From: Marinovum algicola
Lineage (GTDB): Bacteria; Pseudomonadota; Alphaproteobacteria; Rhodobacterales; Rhodobacteraceae
Length of the DNA stretch: 64,000 nt
Reading direction: 5' to 3'
Assembly (NCBI RefSeq): GCF_900109145.1
Contig: NZ_FNYY01000003.1
Span: 124,001-188,000, forward strand
A model generated the notes under the pieces. It was not told the DNA's origin. It saw nothing but the letters and a program-made list of their open reading frames with translations, and did no database searches. The first letter of the stretch is position 1; every line of letters starts with the position of its first letter. Both the position numbers and the translations under genes were made by a program. Shown here one piece after another: positions 8,350-16,224 of the stretch.

Positions 8350-8859
8350 ATGATCACCTGGTTAAATCGGATAGTCGACCTGATCGAGAACACGCTCGTC
8401 ACGGGATTGATCATGACCGCGACCCTGGTCGCCATTGCCCAGGTCATTGCACGCTACGTGTTCAACAACTCGCTCTACTGGTCGGAAGAGGTCATCCTCT
8501 ATTCGCTGATCACCATGAGCTTTCTGACCATGGGCATGGGGGTGCGCTATGCCTCGCATATCAGCGTCGAGGCGCTTTATGCCTTTGTCTCGCCCCGGGC
8601 GACGACCCTTCTTCAGATCGGGGCCACCTGCCTCGGTCTGATCTTTGCCGGGGTGCTGATCTGGTACGGCGGCAAGCTGGTGGTCAACACGTCGCGCATG
8701 GGCCAGCTTTCGCCGGCGCTGCGCATTCCGGTGGGCTACATCTACAGCGTCATCCCGATTTCCGGCGGCTTCATGGTGCTGAGATATCTTCTGGTGCTGC
8801 AAGACCTTGTGGCGGGGCGCAGCTATGCACCGCCCCAGGTCGACATCAAAACGAGCTGA
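8350..8859 (+). CDS. dctQ: TRAP transporter small permease, DctQ family (cluster 2)
   Basis: 169-residue small TRAP membrane subunit with four predicted spans; the segment VFNNSLYWSEEVILYSLI is the DctQ W-x-E-E hallmark. It lies 20 bases after dctP with no intervening hairpin, unlike TRAP clusters 1 and 3, and 9 bases before dctM. It forms the membrane complex with the downstream large permease. Confidence 0.92.
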   Translation: MITWLNRIVDLIENTLVTGLIMTATLVAIAQVIARYVFNNSLYWSEEVILYSLITMSFLTMGMGVRYASHISVEALYAFVSPRATTLLQIGATCLGLIFAGVLIWYGGKLVVNTSRMGQLSPALRIPVGYIYSVIPISGGFMVLRYLLVLQDLVAGRSYAPPQVDIKTS

Positions 8860-8868
8860 GGATTCCCT

Positions 8869-10143
8869 ATGGTTGGCGCTCTAGTCCCCGTCTTCTTCGC
8901 CTTTCTCATCTTCGGCCTGCCGATCTTTGCGGCGCTCGCGCTTGCGGTGGCGGCGGCCTTCTATTTCTGGGGCGGATTGGACCCGGTGCTTGTGCCGATG
9001 CGCATGTTCTCGGGCATGAACAACTTTTCGCTCATGTCGATCCCGTTCTTCATCCTCGCGGCGGAACTGATGCGGATCGGCGGGCTCTCGGACCGGCTGA
9101 TCAACCTGGCCCGTGCCATCGTCGGCTGGCTGCCCGGCGGCCTGGCGGCGGCGGCGGTGGTGGCCTGTCTGATGTTCGGATCGATCTCGGGCTCGAGTCC
9201 GGCGACGGTCATCGCCATCGGGTCGATCCTCTATCCGGCCATGGTCAAGGCCGGCTATGACAAGTATTTCTCGATCGGGCTGATCACCACGGCCGGCACC
9301 CTCGGCCCGATCGTGCCGCCCTCGATCGCGCTGATCATCTATGGCTCGGTCACCGGCACCTCGGTGGGCAAGCTCTTTGCGGCGGGGCTGTTGCCGGCGA
9401 TCCTGATCGGCGGCATCCTGATCGCCTATGCAAGCTGGTACTCGGCGCGCAAGGGATATCCGCGCGATGCCATGCCGACGCTTGCCGGCATTCTCGGTGC
9501 CCTCAAGAGCGCGGCCTGGGGGTTGGGCCTGCCGGTGATCCTGCTGGGTGGCATCTATTCCGGCGTGTTCACCCCGACCGAAAGCGCCGCCGCTGCTTGC
9601 CTTTATGGCTGGCTGGTCGGGGCGGTGATCTATCGCAGCATTTCGCTGCGCGAAACGCTTACGGTGCTGCGCAACACCGGGCTGATTTCGGGCCCGCTGC
9701 TGCTGATCACCGCCGGCGCCTCGGCCTTTTCCTGGCTGCTTGCCAGTTCCGGCACGCCGGCGCAGCTGGCCGGCTACATTCTCAGCGACACCAGCAACGG
9801 CTTCGTCGTCATGGCGCTGTTCAATCTGATCCTGCTGGTCGCCGGCTGTTTCCTCGACAGCGCCTCGGCGATCATCATCCTGGGGCCGTTGATGATGCCC
9901 ATCGCGCAACAGGTCGGCGTGGACCCGATCCATTTCGGGGTGATCATGCTGGTCAACCTGTCGGTCGGCATGCTGACGCCGCCGGTGGGGCTGAACCTCT
10001 TCGTTGCCATGGGTGTGGCCAACATGAAGCTCGGCGAGGTATTCCGCGCCACGCTGCCGACGATCCTTCTGATGCTGCTCGCCCTGCTGATCCTGACCTA
10101 TGTTCCGGTGATCAGCATGCTGCTGCCCGACACCATGTTCTAG
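8869..10143 (+). CDS. dctM: TRAP transporter large permease, DctM family (cluster 2)
   Basis: 424-residue large TRAP permease with about 12 spans. The family segments MFGSISGSSPATVIAIG, GTLGPIVPPSIALIIYG and LTPPVGLNLFVAMGVAN are all visible. It is the last gene of the amidase-dctPQM operon and converges on the small-protein end of cluster 3, with a hairpin between them. Confidence 0.94.
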   Translation: MVGALVPVFFAFLIFGLPIFAALALAVAAAFYFWGGLDPVLVPMRMFSGMNNFSLMSIPFFILAAELMRIGGLSDRLINLARAIVGWLPGGLAAAAVVACLMFGSISGSSPATVIAIGSILYPAMVKAGYDKYFSIGLITTAGTLGPIVPPSIALIIYGSVTGTSVGKLFAAGLLPAILIGGILIAYASWYSARKGYPRDAMPTLAGILGALKSAAWGLGLPVILLGGIYSGVFTPTESAAAACLYGWLVGAVIYRSISLRETLTVLRNTGLISGPLLLITAGASAFSWLLASSGTPAQLAGYILSDTSNGFVVMALFNLILLVAGCFLDSASAIIILGPLMMPIAQQVGVDPIHFGVIMLVNLSVGMLTPPVGLNLFVAMGVANMKLGEVFRATLPTILLMLLALLILTYVPVISMLLPDTMF

Positions 10144-10174
10144 GGCGCACGGCGCGGCGCATGTAAAATGCAAT

Positions 10175-10206
10175 ACTGCCCGGTCAGCCGAGCTGAGCCG
10201 GGCAGT
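10175..10206. terminator. hairpin between convergent TRAP operons
   Basis: A perfect 9-bp inverted repeat, ACTGCCCGG / CCGGGCAGT, with a 14-base loop lies between the dctM stop at 10143 (plus strand) and the end of the small protein gene at 10212 (minus strand). On the minus strand it is followed by ATTGCATTTTAC, a modest T-rich tail, so it probably ends the minus-strand operon best; on the plus strand no T-run follows. Confidence 0.55.
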
Positions 10207-10211
10207 CTGAC

Positions 10212-10340
10212 CTACATGATGCCGGTGGCAAAGGAAATCAGGAAGGTGATCAGCGCCGCGACCCCAACCGCCCCGGCCACTTCCGGCCACCAGCCAAAGT
10301 CGTAAACCGGCAGGTCGTCATTGTCATCGGAGGTCTGCAT
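10212..10340 (-). CDS. 42-residue single-span membrane protein at the end of a TRAP operon
   Basis: Short gene too small for routine ORF calling. It begins MQTSDDNDDLPVYDFGWWPE and ends in a hydrophobic segment rich in Ala, Val, Ile and Phe (residues about 21-42), so the acidic N-terminus is followed by one membrane span. It starts 21 bases after the dctM stop and has a strong ribosome site, GGAAAGGA, six bases before the ATG. A terminator-like hairpin follows within 40 bases. All of this fits a real fourth product of the dctPQM operon. No family was recognised. It could be an accessory TRAP subunit or a membrane peptide that tunes complex stability; that is inference. Confidence 0.75.
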   Translation of the reverse strand: MQTSDDNDDLPVYDFGWWPEVAGAVGVAALITFLISFATGIM

Positions 10341-10361
10341 GAGTGGTCCTTTCCGAAATTG

Positions 10362-11675
10362 TCAGTGGCTCAGGCTCGGAAGCCAAAGGGCGATTTGCGG
10401 GAAGATCAGGACGAGGGTCAGCCCGATCAGCTGCAATCCGATGAAGGGCAGCACGGCGAGGAAGATCTCTTGCAGCGTCACGTCCTTGGGCGCCACCGAT
10501 TTCAGGTAGAAACAGGCCGGGCCGAAAGGAGGGCTCAGCATGTAGATCTGGATGTTCATGGCAAACAGGATGCCGAACCAGACCGGATCGTAGCCCAGTT
10601 CCACCACCACCGGGGCAAACACCGGCACGGTGATGAAGACGATGGCGATCCAGTCCATGAAGGTGCCCAGCAGCATGATGATCCCCATCATGATCAGGAT
10701 CACCACGATCGGCGCCACGTCCATGCCGGTCAGCATTCCCTTGAGAAAGGCGGTGCCGCCCAGAAGATTGTAGATCCCCACGAGGCTCACCGCGCCGACC
10801 ACCAGCCAGACGATGGAGCCGGTGGTGATCGTGGTGCTCCACAGCCCGTCGCGCAGGCCCGCCCAGGTCAGCTCGCGCCGCAGCACGGCCAGGACCACGG
10901 CCCCGGTGGCGCCAAGCGCGGCGGCCTCGGTGACGGTGGCGACGCCGGTATAGATCGAGCCCAGCACACCGCCGATCAGGATGAAGGGCAGGATCAGCCC
11001 GGTCATGTAGCGCAATCGCTGGGTGAAGGGCAGCTGTGCCTCGGGCGCATCATAGGCCGGCGCCAGCGCCGGGTTCAGCCGGGTGCGGATCAGGATATAG
11101 GCGATATAGAGCCCCGCCAGCAGAAAGCCGGGCAGGAAACCGGCCGAGAACAGGTCCTTGACCGAAACGCCGGCCTCGGAGCCATAGACGATCAGCACCA
11201 CTGACGGCGGGATCAGCGTGGCCAGGGAGCCGGAGGCGGCAATGGTGCCGATCGACAGCTTGCGGTCATAGCCCAGCCGGAACATCTGCGGCAGGGCAAT
11301 CAGACCCAGAAGCACGATCTCGCCGCCGACGATGCCCGACATGGCCGCCAGGATGACCGAGACAAAGACGGTCTGCACCGCCACGCCGCCACGCATCCGG
11401 CCGCCGAGAATGGCCATCGAGGTGAAAAGCTCGCGCGCCACACCGCCGCGTTCGAGAATATTGGCCATGAAGACAAAGAACGGCACCGCGACCAACGTGT
11501 ATTTCTCGAACACATGGACAACGTTGGAACTGACCAGGATCAGCCCCGGCGCGCCGAATTTCAACAGCGCGGCGGTGAGCGAGACCAGCAGCGTCGAGGC
11601 ACCCAGAGGGACGCCCACCGCCATCAGGAAGAACAGGCTCGCGATGATCAGGAGCGTGATGATTTCGATGCCCAT
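10362..11675 (-). CDS. dctM: TRAP transporter large permease, DctM family (cluster 3)
   Basis: 437-residue large TRAP permease with about 12 spans. Segments such as MSGIVGGEIVLLGLIALPQM, GSLATLIPPSVVLIVYGSEAG and MLSPPFGPACFYLKSVAP fit the family, and the LSPPFGPA variant is the form seen in permeases of the DctM/SiaM large-subunit group with FeuQ-like small subunits. It starts four bases after the small permease stop and is followed by the 42-residue membrane protein. Substrate undetermined. Confidence 0.93.
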   Translation of the reverse strand: MGIEIITLLIIASLFFLMAVGVPLGASTLLVSLTAALLKFGAPGLILVSSNVVHVFEKYTLVAVPFFVFMANILERGGVARELFTSMAILGGRMRGGVAVQTVFVSVILAAMSGIVGGEIVLLGLIALPQMFRLGYDRKLSIGTIAASGSLATLIPPSVVLIVYGSEAGVSVKDLFSAGFLPGFLLAGLYIAYILIRTRLNPALAPAYDAPEAQLPFTQRLRYMTGLILPFILIGGVLGSIYTGVATVTEAAALGATGAVVLAVLRRELTWAGLRDGLWSTTITTGSIVWLVVGAVSLVGIYNLLGGTAFLKGMLTGMDVAPIVVILIMMGIIMLLGTFMDWIAIVFITVPVFAPVVVELGYDPVWFGILFAMNIQIYMLSPPFGPACFYLKSVAPKDVTLQEIFLAVLPFIGLQLIGLTLVLIFPQIALWLPSLSH

Positions 11676-11679
11676 AGGG

Positions 11680-12216
11680 TCAGTCCTTCATGTCCACGGT
11701 CAGATCCATGTGGCCTGTACCGTGGTCGTGTGTCTGGCGTTTTCGGTCCAGAAGGTTGGCAAGGATCTGAAGGGCATAGGTGATCAGCGCAAAGACGATC
11801 ATGACCTTCAGGTAGGTCGGCAGGGGCGGGTTGAAGGCGCTGCCGGAGCGCTCGAGATGCGCGGTGGCGCGCAGGAAGGGCTGCCAGTTGGCCCATAGCA
11901 GGCCAACCACCGCCAGCAGGCTGACCGCCATCGCCACCCGGCGCATCCGCGTCCAGGTCTTGTGGCCGACCACGATCTCCATCACCGTGACGGTGATATG
12001 CCGGTGCTGCTGGGTCACGGCGGCGGCCGAGATCATCCAGGCAGTGGCGCACAGCGCCATCACCACTTCGGTGGTCCAGACGGTGGGCGCGTCCAGCGCA
12101 TAGCGGGTGAAGACCTCCCAGACCGACAGGGCGATCGCGGCGATGTAAAACGGCCCGCAGGCCTTGCCCAGAAAGACGCTGAACTTGCCGACGGCGGTAA
12201 CGAAGCGCTGTCTCAT
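11680..12216 (-). CDS. dctQ: TRAP transporter small permease, DctQ family (cluster 3)
   Basis: 178-residue small TRAP permease with four predicted spans; VFTRYALDAPTVWTTEVVMA is the DctQ W-x-E motif region. The ATG at 12216 has an AGGAGG site upstream; the longer in-frame reading to 12528 is arginine-rich antisense sequence over dctP and is rejected. The C-terminus is a short hydrophilic tail rich in His and Asp. It lies between dctP (71-base gap with a large hairpin) and dctM (4-base gap). Confidence 0.9.
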   Translation of the reverse strand: MRQRFVTAVGKFSVFLGKACGPFYIAAIALSVWEVFTRYALDAPTVWTTEVVMALCATAWMISAAAVTQQHRHITVTVMEIVVGHKTWTRMRRVAMAVSLLAVVGLLWANWQPFLRATAHLERSGSAFNPPLPTYLKVMIVFALITYALQILANLLDRKRQTHDHGTGHMDLTVDMKD

Positions 12217-12242
12217 CGGGTCATGCCTCCTTTGCATGCTGG

Positions 12243-12274
12243 GGCGAACGGCCCGTTGGTCCGGGCCGTCCGCC
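12243..12274 (-). promoter_or_regulatory. 13-bp intercistronic hairpin between dctP and dctQ (cluster 3)
   Basis: In the minus-strand transcript, GGCGGACGGCCCG and CGGGCCGTTCGCC pair as a 13-bp stem with one G-U pair and a six-base loop. No T-run follows, so it is not a classical terminator. Like the hairpin in cluster 1 it sits exactly between dctP and dctQ, which suggests 3'-end protection or partial termination that yields excess binding protein over permease. Confidence 0.65.
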
Positions 12275-12287
12275 TTGGGGCGTCGGA

Positions 12288-13307
12288 TCAGTTCAGGAGC
12301 CCGATCTTTGTCATGAAGGCCAGATGCGCATCGAGCGCGGCGCTGGCCTCGGGCGATTTTGCGGCGGTCTCTTCCCAGGCTTCCACCGCCACCGCGCGAA
12401 AGGCGTCGCGGTCTTCCTGCGCCCAGTCGATCACCTCGATTTCGGGGTCGGCTTTGTCGCGTTCGACAAGCGACTTGTCCTCGGCATCGAGCGCGGCCAG
12501 AAGATCGGCGTAGGCGGCGTAATACCATTTCTCAAGCCCGGCCTGCGCCTCCGGGCTCAGCCCGTCCCAGAGCCGTTTGTTGATGGTGAACTGGTGCACC
12601 GCCATCGAGTGGATGCCGGGATAGAGCGGGTAGGGCGCGATCTGGTGAAAACCGTTCTGGTCGTTGTTGACGTAAGCCGACGCATCGGCGGCATCGACCA
12701 CGCCCTTTTCCAGCGAGGTGAACACCTCGGCAAAGGGGATGTTCGACGGGCTGGCACCGGCCTTGCGGAAAACGGTGGCGGCGAGGCCCTCGGGCGAGCG
12801 GATCTTGAGGCCCTGAAGATCCTCGATGGACCGGATCGGAACGGTCGAGACCAGCGCTTCTTTCGATACCGCGCCACACCCGACGACATGGATCAGGCCG
12901 GGCAGGGTGGCATTCCAGAGCTCTTGCAGCGCCTCGGCACCGCCGCCTTCGCGGCAGAACTGCTGTACCTGCTGCGGCGTGTCGTAGCCGGCGATCAGGT
13001 CGCCCAGAATGGCAAAGGCCGGGTTGCGGCCCGAGAAATAGGCAATCGAGGTCAGATCGCCCGACAGCACACCGGCGGCCACGCCATCGGGTGTTTCGTT
13101 TCGCGGCATGACCGATCCGATGGGCAGGAATTCCACGGTCAATTCGCCGTTGGTCATCTCGGGCAGCTTCTGCGTCCAGTTGTCATTCATGTAGCCAAAG
13201 GAAAAGCCGCCCGACTGGGTCGAGGTCTGGACCTGAAGGTTCTGCTGCGCCGCCGCACCGCTGGCCAGCAGGCCGGCAATGGCGGCGATGATGAATTTCT
13301 GTGTCAT
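12288..13307 (-). CDS. dctP: TRAP transporter periplasmic substrate-binding protein, DctP family (cluster 3)
   Basis: 339-residue TRAP solute receptor. The ATG at 13307 follows GAGGAGGAAAG and begins a signal peptide (MTQKFIIAAIAGLLASGAAA-QQ). Segments LKIRSPEGLAATVFRKAGAS and FAEVFTSLEKGVVDAADASA place it in the DctP7/TakP-like branch that often binds keto or hydroxy acids. GAVSKEALVSTVPI and the IHSMAVHQFTINKRLW region also fit. It is divergent from the second GntR gene, which heads an operon with an IPMDH-like dehydrogenase, so a hydroxylated dicarboxylate or sugar-acid ligand is likely but unproven. Confidence 0.92.
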   Translation of the reverse strand: MTQKFIIAAIAGLLASGAAAQQNLQVQTSTQSGGFSFGYMNDNWTQKLPEMTNGELTVEFLPIGSVMPRNETPDGVAAGVLSGDLTSIAYFSGRNPAFAILGDLIAGYDTPQQVQQFCREGGGAEALQELWNATLPGLIHVVGCGAVSKEALVSTVPIRSIEDLQGLKIRSPEGLAATVFRKAGASPSNIPFAEVFTSLEKGVVDAADASAYVNNDQNGFHQIAPYPLYPGIHSMAVHQFTINKRLWDGLSPEAQAGLEKWYYAAYADLLAALDAEDKSLVERDKADPEIEVIDWAQEDRDAFRAVAVEAWEETAAKSPEASAALDAHLAFMTKIGLLN

Positions 13308-13488
13308 GTCTTTCCTCCTCCGGCCCGATGCCAGGCCTCTCATTTGCTCCGGGCAGCGACTGCACAGAGCGAGTCGGGCCGGTTTCGACTACAAAGCATT
13401 TTTCGACGAACGCGTCAATGTATGCATTATTTTATTTGACGACGTATGCCAATATAAGTTAGCAGTGAGTCAGCGAAGGAGAGGCACC

Positions 13489-14160
13489 ATGGCGCAATCG
13501 TCAAAACCGACACGGGTCAGCGACGCATACACGCAGATCAAGCAAGAGATCCGCTCCGCCCGGATGCCGCCCGGTTATCAGGTGCCGGAACCGGAGATTG
13601 CCCTGCGGTTGGGGATGAGTCGCACGCCGGTGCGCGAGGCGCTGATCCGGCTCGAGATCGAGGGGCTGGTGGAGTTGATCCCGCGGCGCGGTGCACGGGT
13701 GCTGCCGATTCAGGCCTCCGACATGGCCGAAATCTACGAGATCCTGACAGCGATGGAGCCGGAGGCGGCGGCGGCGCTGGCCGGGCGCAGGCCGACAGAG
13801 GCGGCGCTGAAGCCGCTGGAAGAGGCGACCGCCGAAATGGAGGCGGCGCTGGAAGCCAGGGATCTCGATGTATGGGCCGAGGCGGACGACCGGTTTCACC
13901 ATCTTCTGCTGGAACTGCACGGCAACCGGCGGCTGATGGAATACATCGGCCTGCTCAACGACCAGGCGCACCGGGCCCGGATGGTGACGCTGCGCATGCG
14001 CCACCTGCCCGAGAAATCCACCGCCGATCATCGTGCCATCCTTGAACATATCCGCGCCGGCGACCCCGATGCCGCGCGCACCGCCTTCCGACAGCACCGA
14101 CAGCGCGCCGCGCAGGAGCTATTGGCAATCCTGGAAAACTACCGGCTCGCAAATCTCTGA
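13489..14160 (+). CDS. GntR-family transcriptional regulator, FCD domain (second)
   Basis: 223 residues: an N-terminal winged HTH (EIALRLGMSRTPVREALIRL) and a C-terminal FCD domain with His residues in DDRFHHLLLELHGN and ADHRAILEHIRAGD, likely metal or ligand contacts. The ATG at 13489 follows GAAGGAGAGG; the longer reading covers the promoter region. It is divergent from the cluster 3 TRAP operon and leads an operon with the dehydrogenase and the degraded kinase gene. The 181-base spacer contains an ATGCAT-centred partial palindrome (13422-13427), a possible operator. Confidence 0.92.
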   Translation: MAQSSKPTRVSDAYTQIKQEIRSARMPPGYQVPEPEIALRLGMSRTPVREALIRLEIEGLVELIPRRGARVLPIQASDMAEIYEILTAMEPEAAAALAGRRPTEAALKPLEEATAEMEAALEARDLDVWAEADDRFHHLLLELHGNRRLMEYIGLLNDQAHRARMVTLRMRHLPEKSTADHRAILEHIRAGDPDAARTAFRQHRQRAAQELLAILENYRLANL

Positions 14161-14187
14161 CGGTCGGACGACACTGGAGCACTATAC

Positions 14188-15303
14188 ATGGGAACGACAT
14201 TGAAAATCGCCCTTATCAAGGGCGATGGCATAGGTATTGATGTGTCCGACGCCACCGTCGAGGTGGTGGATGCCGCCCTGGCGCGGGCCGGCGCGCAGCC
14301 GCTGGAATATGACGAAATCCGCGCCGGGGCAGGGTGCTTTGCCGAGAGCGGCCAGGACATTGAGCCGGACGGCGAAGCCCGCGCCGGGGCCGCCGATGCG
14401 ATCTTTCTTGGCGCCATCGGCCTGCCGTCGGTCCGCCATGCGGACGGCACCGAAATCAGCCCCCACCTGCGCCTGCGCGACCGCTTCGGGCTTTATGCCG
14501 GGGTGCGCCCGGTCAAGGCCTATCCCAATGCGCCGCAAAGGCTGGCCGATCCGCGTGCCGCCGGGATCGACATGGTGATCCTGCGCGAATCCACCGAAGG
14601 GCTGTTCTATTCCGCCGCCGCCCATGGCCGCAGCGACATTCGCGGCGACGAGGAGGTGCGCGATACCCTGCGCATTACCCGCGCGACGACCGAGAAGCTG
14701 CACCGATTTGCCTTTCGCCTCGCCGAAAAGCGGAAAGAGCGCGGCAAGCCCGGGCGCGTCACCTGTGTCGACAAGGCAAACGTTTTTGCTTCGATGGCCT
14801 TCTTCCGAAAGATCTTTGACGAGATTGCGCCGGAGTTTCCGCATATTCCGACCGGTTATCAATATGTCGACGCGCAGGCGCTTCACCTCGTCCGAGCGCC
14901 TTGGGAGGCCGATGTGCTGGTGATGGAGAATATGTTCGGCGACATCCTGTCCGATCTCGCCGGCGGGCTGGTCGGAGGGATGGGCATGGCCGCCTGCGCC
15001 GAGATCGGCGACGAGACCGGGTTGTTCCAGCCGGCCCATGGCTCGGCGCCCGACATCATCGGGCAGGACAAGGCCAACCCGCTGGCCGCCGTACTCTCGG
15101 GGGCGCTGATGTTGGATTACCTGGCCGAGAAATCAAACGACGCATCATATGCCCGCGCCGCCACGTTGATTGAAGGCGCGGTCGATGCGGGGTTTGCGGC
15201 CAACCGCCTGCGTCCGATGGAATTCGGCGGCGACATGGGCACCCGTGCCATGACCGACGCACTGCTCGAATGCGTCGCCGCCAAAGATCTGGCCGCCGGA
15301 TAG
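14188..15303 (+). CDS. isocitrate/isopropylmalate dehydrogenase-family protein
   Basis: 371-residue NAD(P)-dependent decarboxylating dehydrogenase of the IPMDH / tartrate / D-malate group. Family segments in order: GDGIGIDV (residues 12-19, where most relatives have GDGIGPEV), RESTEGLFYS, VDKANVFASMAFFRKIF with the catalytic Lys, MENMFGDILSDLAGGLVGG with the metal-binding Asp residues, and PAHGSAPDIIGQDKANPLA. It lies 27 bases after gntR and 11 bases before the kinase pseudogene, divergent from a TRAP operon. That context fits oxidation of an imported hydroxy acid better than leucine synthesis, since no leuCD genes are nearby. Exact substrate unknown. Confidence 0.88.
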   Translation: MGTTLKIALIKGDGIGIDVSDATVEVVDAALARAGAQPLEYDEIRAGAGCFAESGQDIEPDGEARAGAADAIFLGAIGLPSVRHADGTEISPHLRLRDRFGLYAGVRPVKAYPNAPQRLADPRAAGIDMVILRESTEGLFYSAAAHGRSDIRGDEEVRDTLRITRATTEKLHRFAFRLAEKRKERGKPGRVTCVDKANVFASMAFFRKIFDEIAPEFPHIPTGYQYVDAQALHLVRAPWEADVLVMENMFGDILSDLAGGLVGGMGMAACAEIGDETGLFQPAHGSAPDIIGQDKANPLAAVLSGALMLDYLAEKSNDASYARAATLIEGAVDAGFAANRLRPMEFGGDMGTRAMTDALLECVAAKDLAAG

Positions 15304-15314
15304 GAGGCATCGAA

Positions 15315-15868
15315 ATGCCCGTTTGCCTTGGCGCCATCGCCGAGGATTTCACCGGCGCGACCGATCTGGCCAACACCTGGGTCAAGGCGGGCGTGCGGGT
15401 CGCGCAGATCATCGGCGTGCCCGACGGTTCATCCGCTCACCCGATGCGCGAGGCGCGGCTGATGACGTTGATGGCGGCACAGAGCATCCAAGCGGCGGGA
15501 CGTGTCACGCATCAGGCCGTGCGGCAGGGCGCTGCCGCGATCCGGGCGGCCATCGCGGCCTTTGCGGAGCCGGGCTGTCCCTATCCGGTGATCGACGCGC
15601 TGAGCGATGATGACCTGCGCGCCATCGGCCGCGGCGCGGGGCATGCCGCTGGTCACCGGCGGCTCGGGCCTTGGTATGGGCTTGCCCGAGGCCCTGCGGG
15701 AGGAAGGCCTGCTGGGCGCAGCCGCCGCGGCCAGCCTGCCCGACATCGAGGGAAGCGCGCTGGTGACTGCGAGCAGCTGCTCTGCCGCGACGCGGACGCG
15801 GATCGCCGAGGTGTCGGGCAAATGGCCGCTGCGCAACCTGTCGCCGGAGCGGCTTGCCGAAGGCAGTG
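15315..15868 (+). pseudogene. degraded DUF1537 four-carbon acid sugar kinase gene
   Basis: The reading starts well: ATG behind TAGGAGG, then MPVCLGAIAEDFTGATDLAN, the N-terminal nucleotide-binding segment of OtnK/DtnK-like kinases. After GVPDGSS it jumps to HPMREARLMTLMAAQS, which in intact relatives lies far downstream, so roughly 130 residues appear to be deleted. A frameshift near 15635-15648 moves the frame from ...DDDLRAIGR to MPLVTGGSGLGMGLPEAL. The second frame continues through SCSAATRTRIAEVSGKWPL and breaks off at LSPERLAEG, so the whole C-terminal third is missing. It is the third gene of the gntR-dehydrogenase operon and was probably functional in an ancestor. Confidence 0.85.
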
Positions 15869-15869
15869 C

Positions 15870-15928
15870 AGATAGAAATTGCCCGAGGGGCGTTTTTCGA
15901 AGTAGGGGGGGTGTGCGGCTCCGGCCAT
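15870..15928 (-). pseudogene. N-terminal fragment of a tyrosine-recombinase (integrase) gene
   Basis: On the minus strand, an ATG at 15928 opens MAGAAHPPYFEKRPSGNFYL, which resembles the first strand segment of alphaproteobacterial site-specific integrases (YFEKR.SGN.Y). After about 21 residues the similarity stops at the junction with the truncated kinase gene (about 15865-15872). The fragment lies 150 bases downstream of the tRNA-Asn 3' end and points the same way, the usual geometry of an integrase next to its tRNA attachment site. The 15929-16079 stretch holds no gene. Identification rests on a short segment, so it is moderate. Confidence 0.5.
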
Positions 15929-16079
15929 GGTATGTGCTCCGGAACGGGTTCCAGGGCATCAGGGAGTCGCGCTTGCGTACCGATGAGTGCACGGGTCTGT
16001 GCACCATTCTGGGCACGTGCACTTGTCGCTCCGACGCCGGTCGGGGCTCAACCAATGAAATCGACCCCTTAGGGAATTT

Positions 16080-16154
16080 TGGCTCCGGCGGTAGGGATCG
16101 AACCTACGACCAATTGATTAACAGTCAACTGCTCTACCGCTGAGCTACGCCGGA
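16080..16154 (-). tRNA. tRNA-Asn (anticodon GTT)
   Basis: 75-base cloverleaf including an encoded CCA end. The acceptor stem TCCGGCG / CGCCGGA, D-arm TAGCTCAGCGGTAGAGC, anticodon loop CTGTTAA (GTT) and T-loop GGTTCGATCCC are all in place. The 3' end faces the integrase fragment and kinase pseudogene, making this the likely integration site of a lost mobile element. Confidence 0.97.
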
Positions 16155-16224
16155 ACACGAGGGGTGATATAACGAGGCCGGTTGGGGGCGTCCAGAGGGT
16201 TTTGGCAGAAAATTGCAGAAAAAT

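Noticed and set aside
14188-15303. Dehydrogenase considered as leuB (leucine synthesis)
   Set aside because: No leuCD nearby, altered GDGIGIDV motif, and operon context of gntR, TRAP and sugar-acid kinase favours a catabolic relative.
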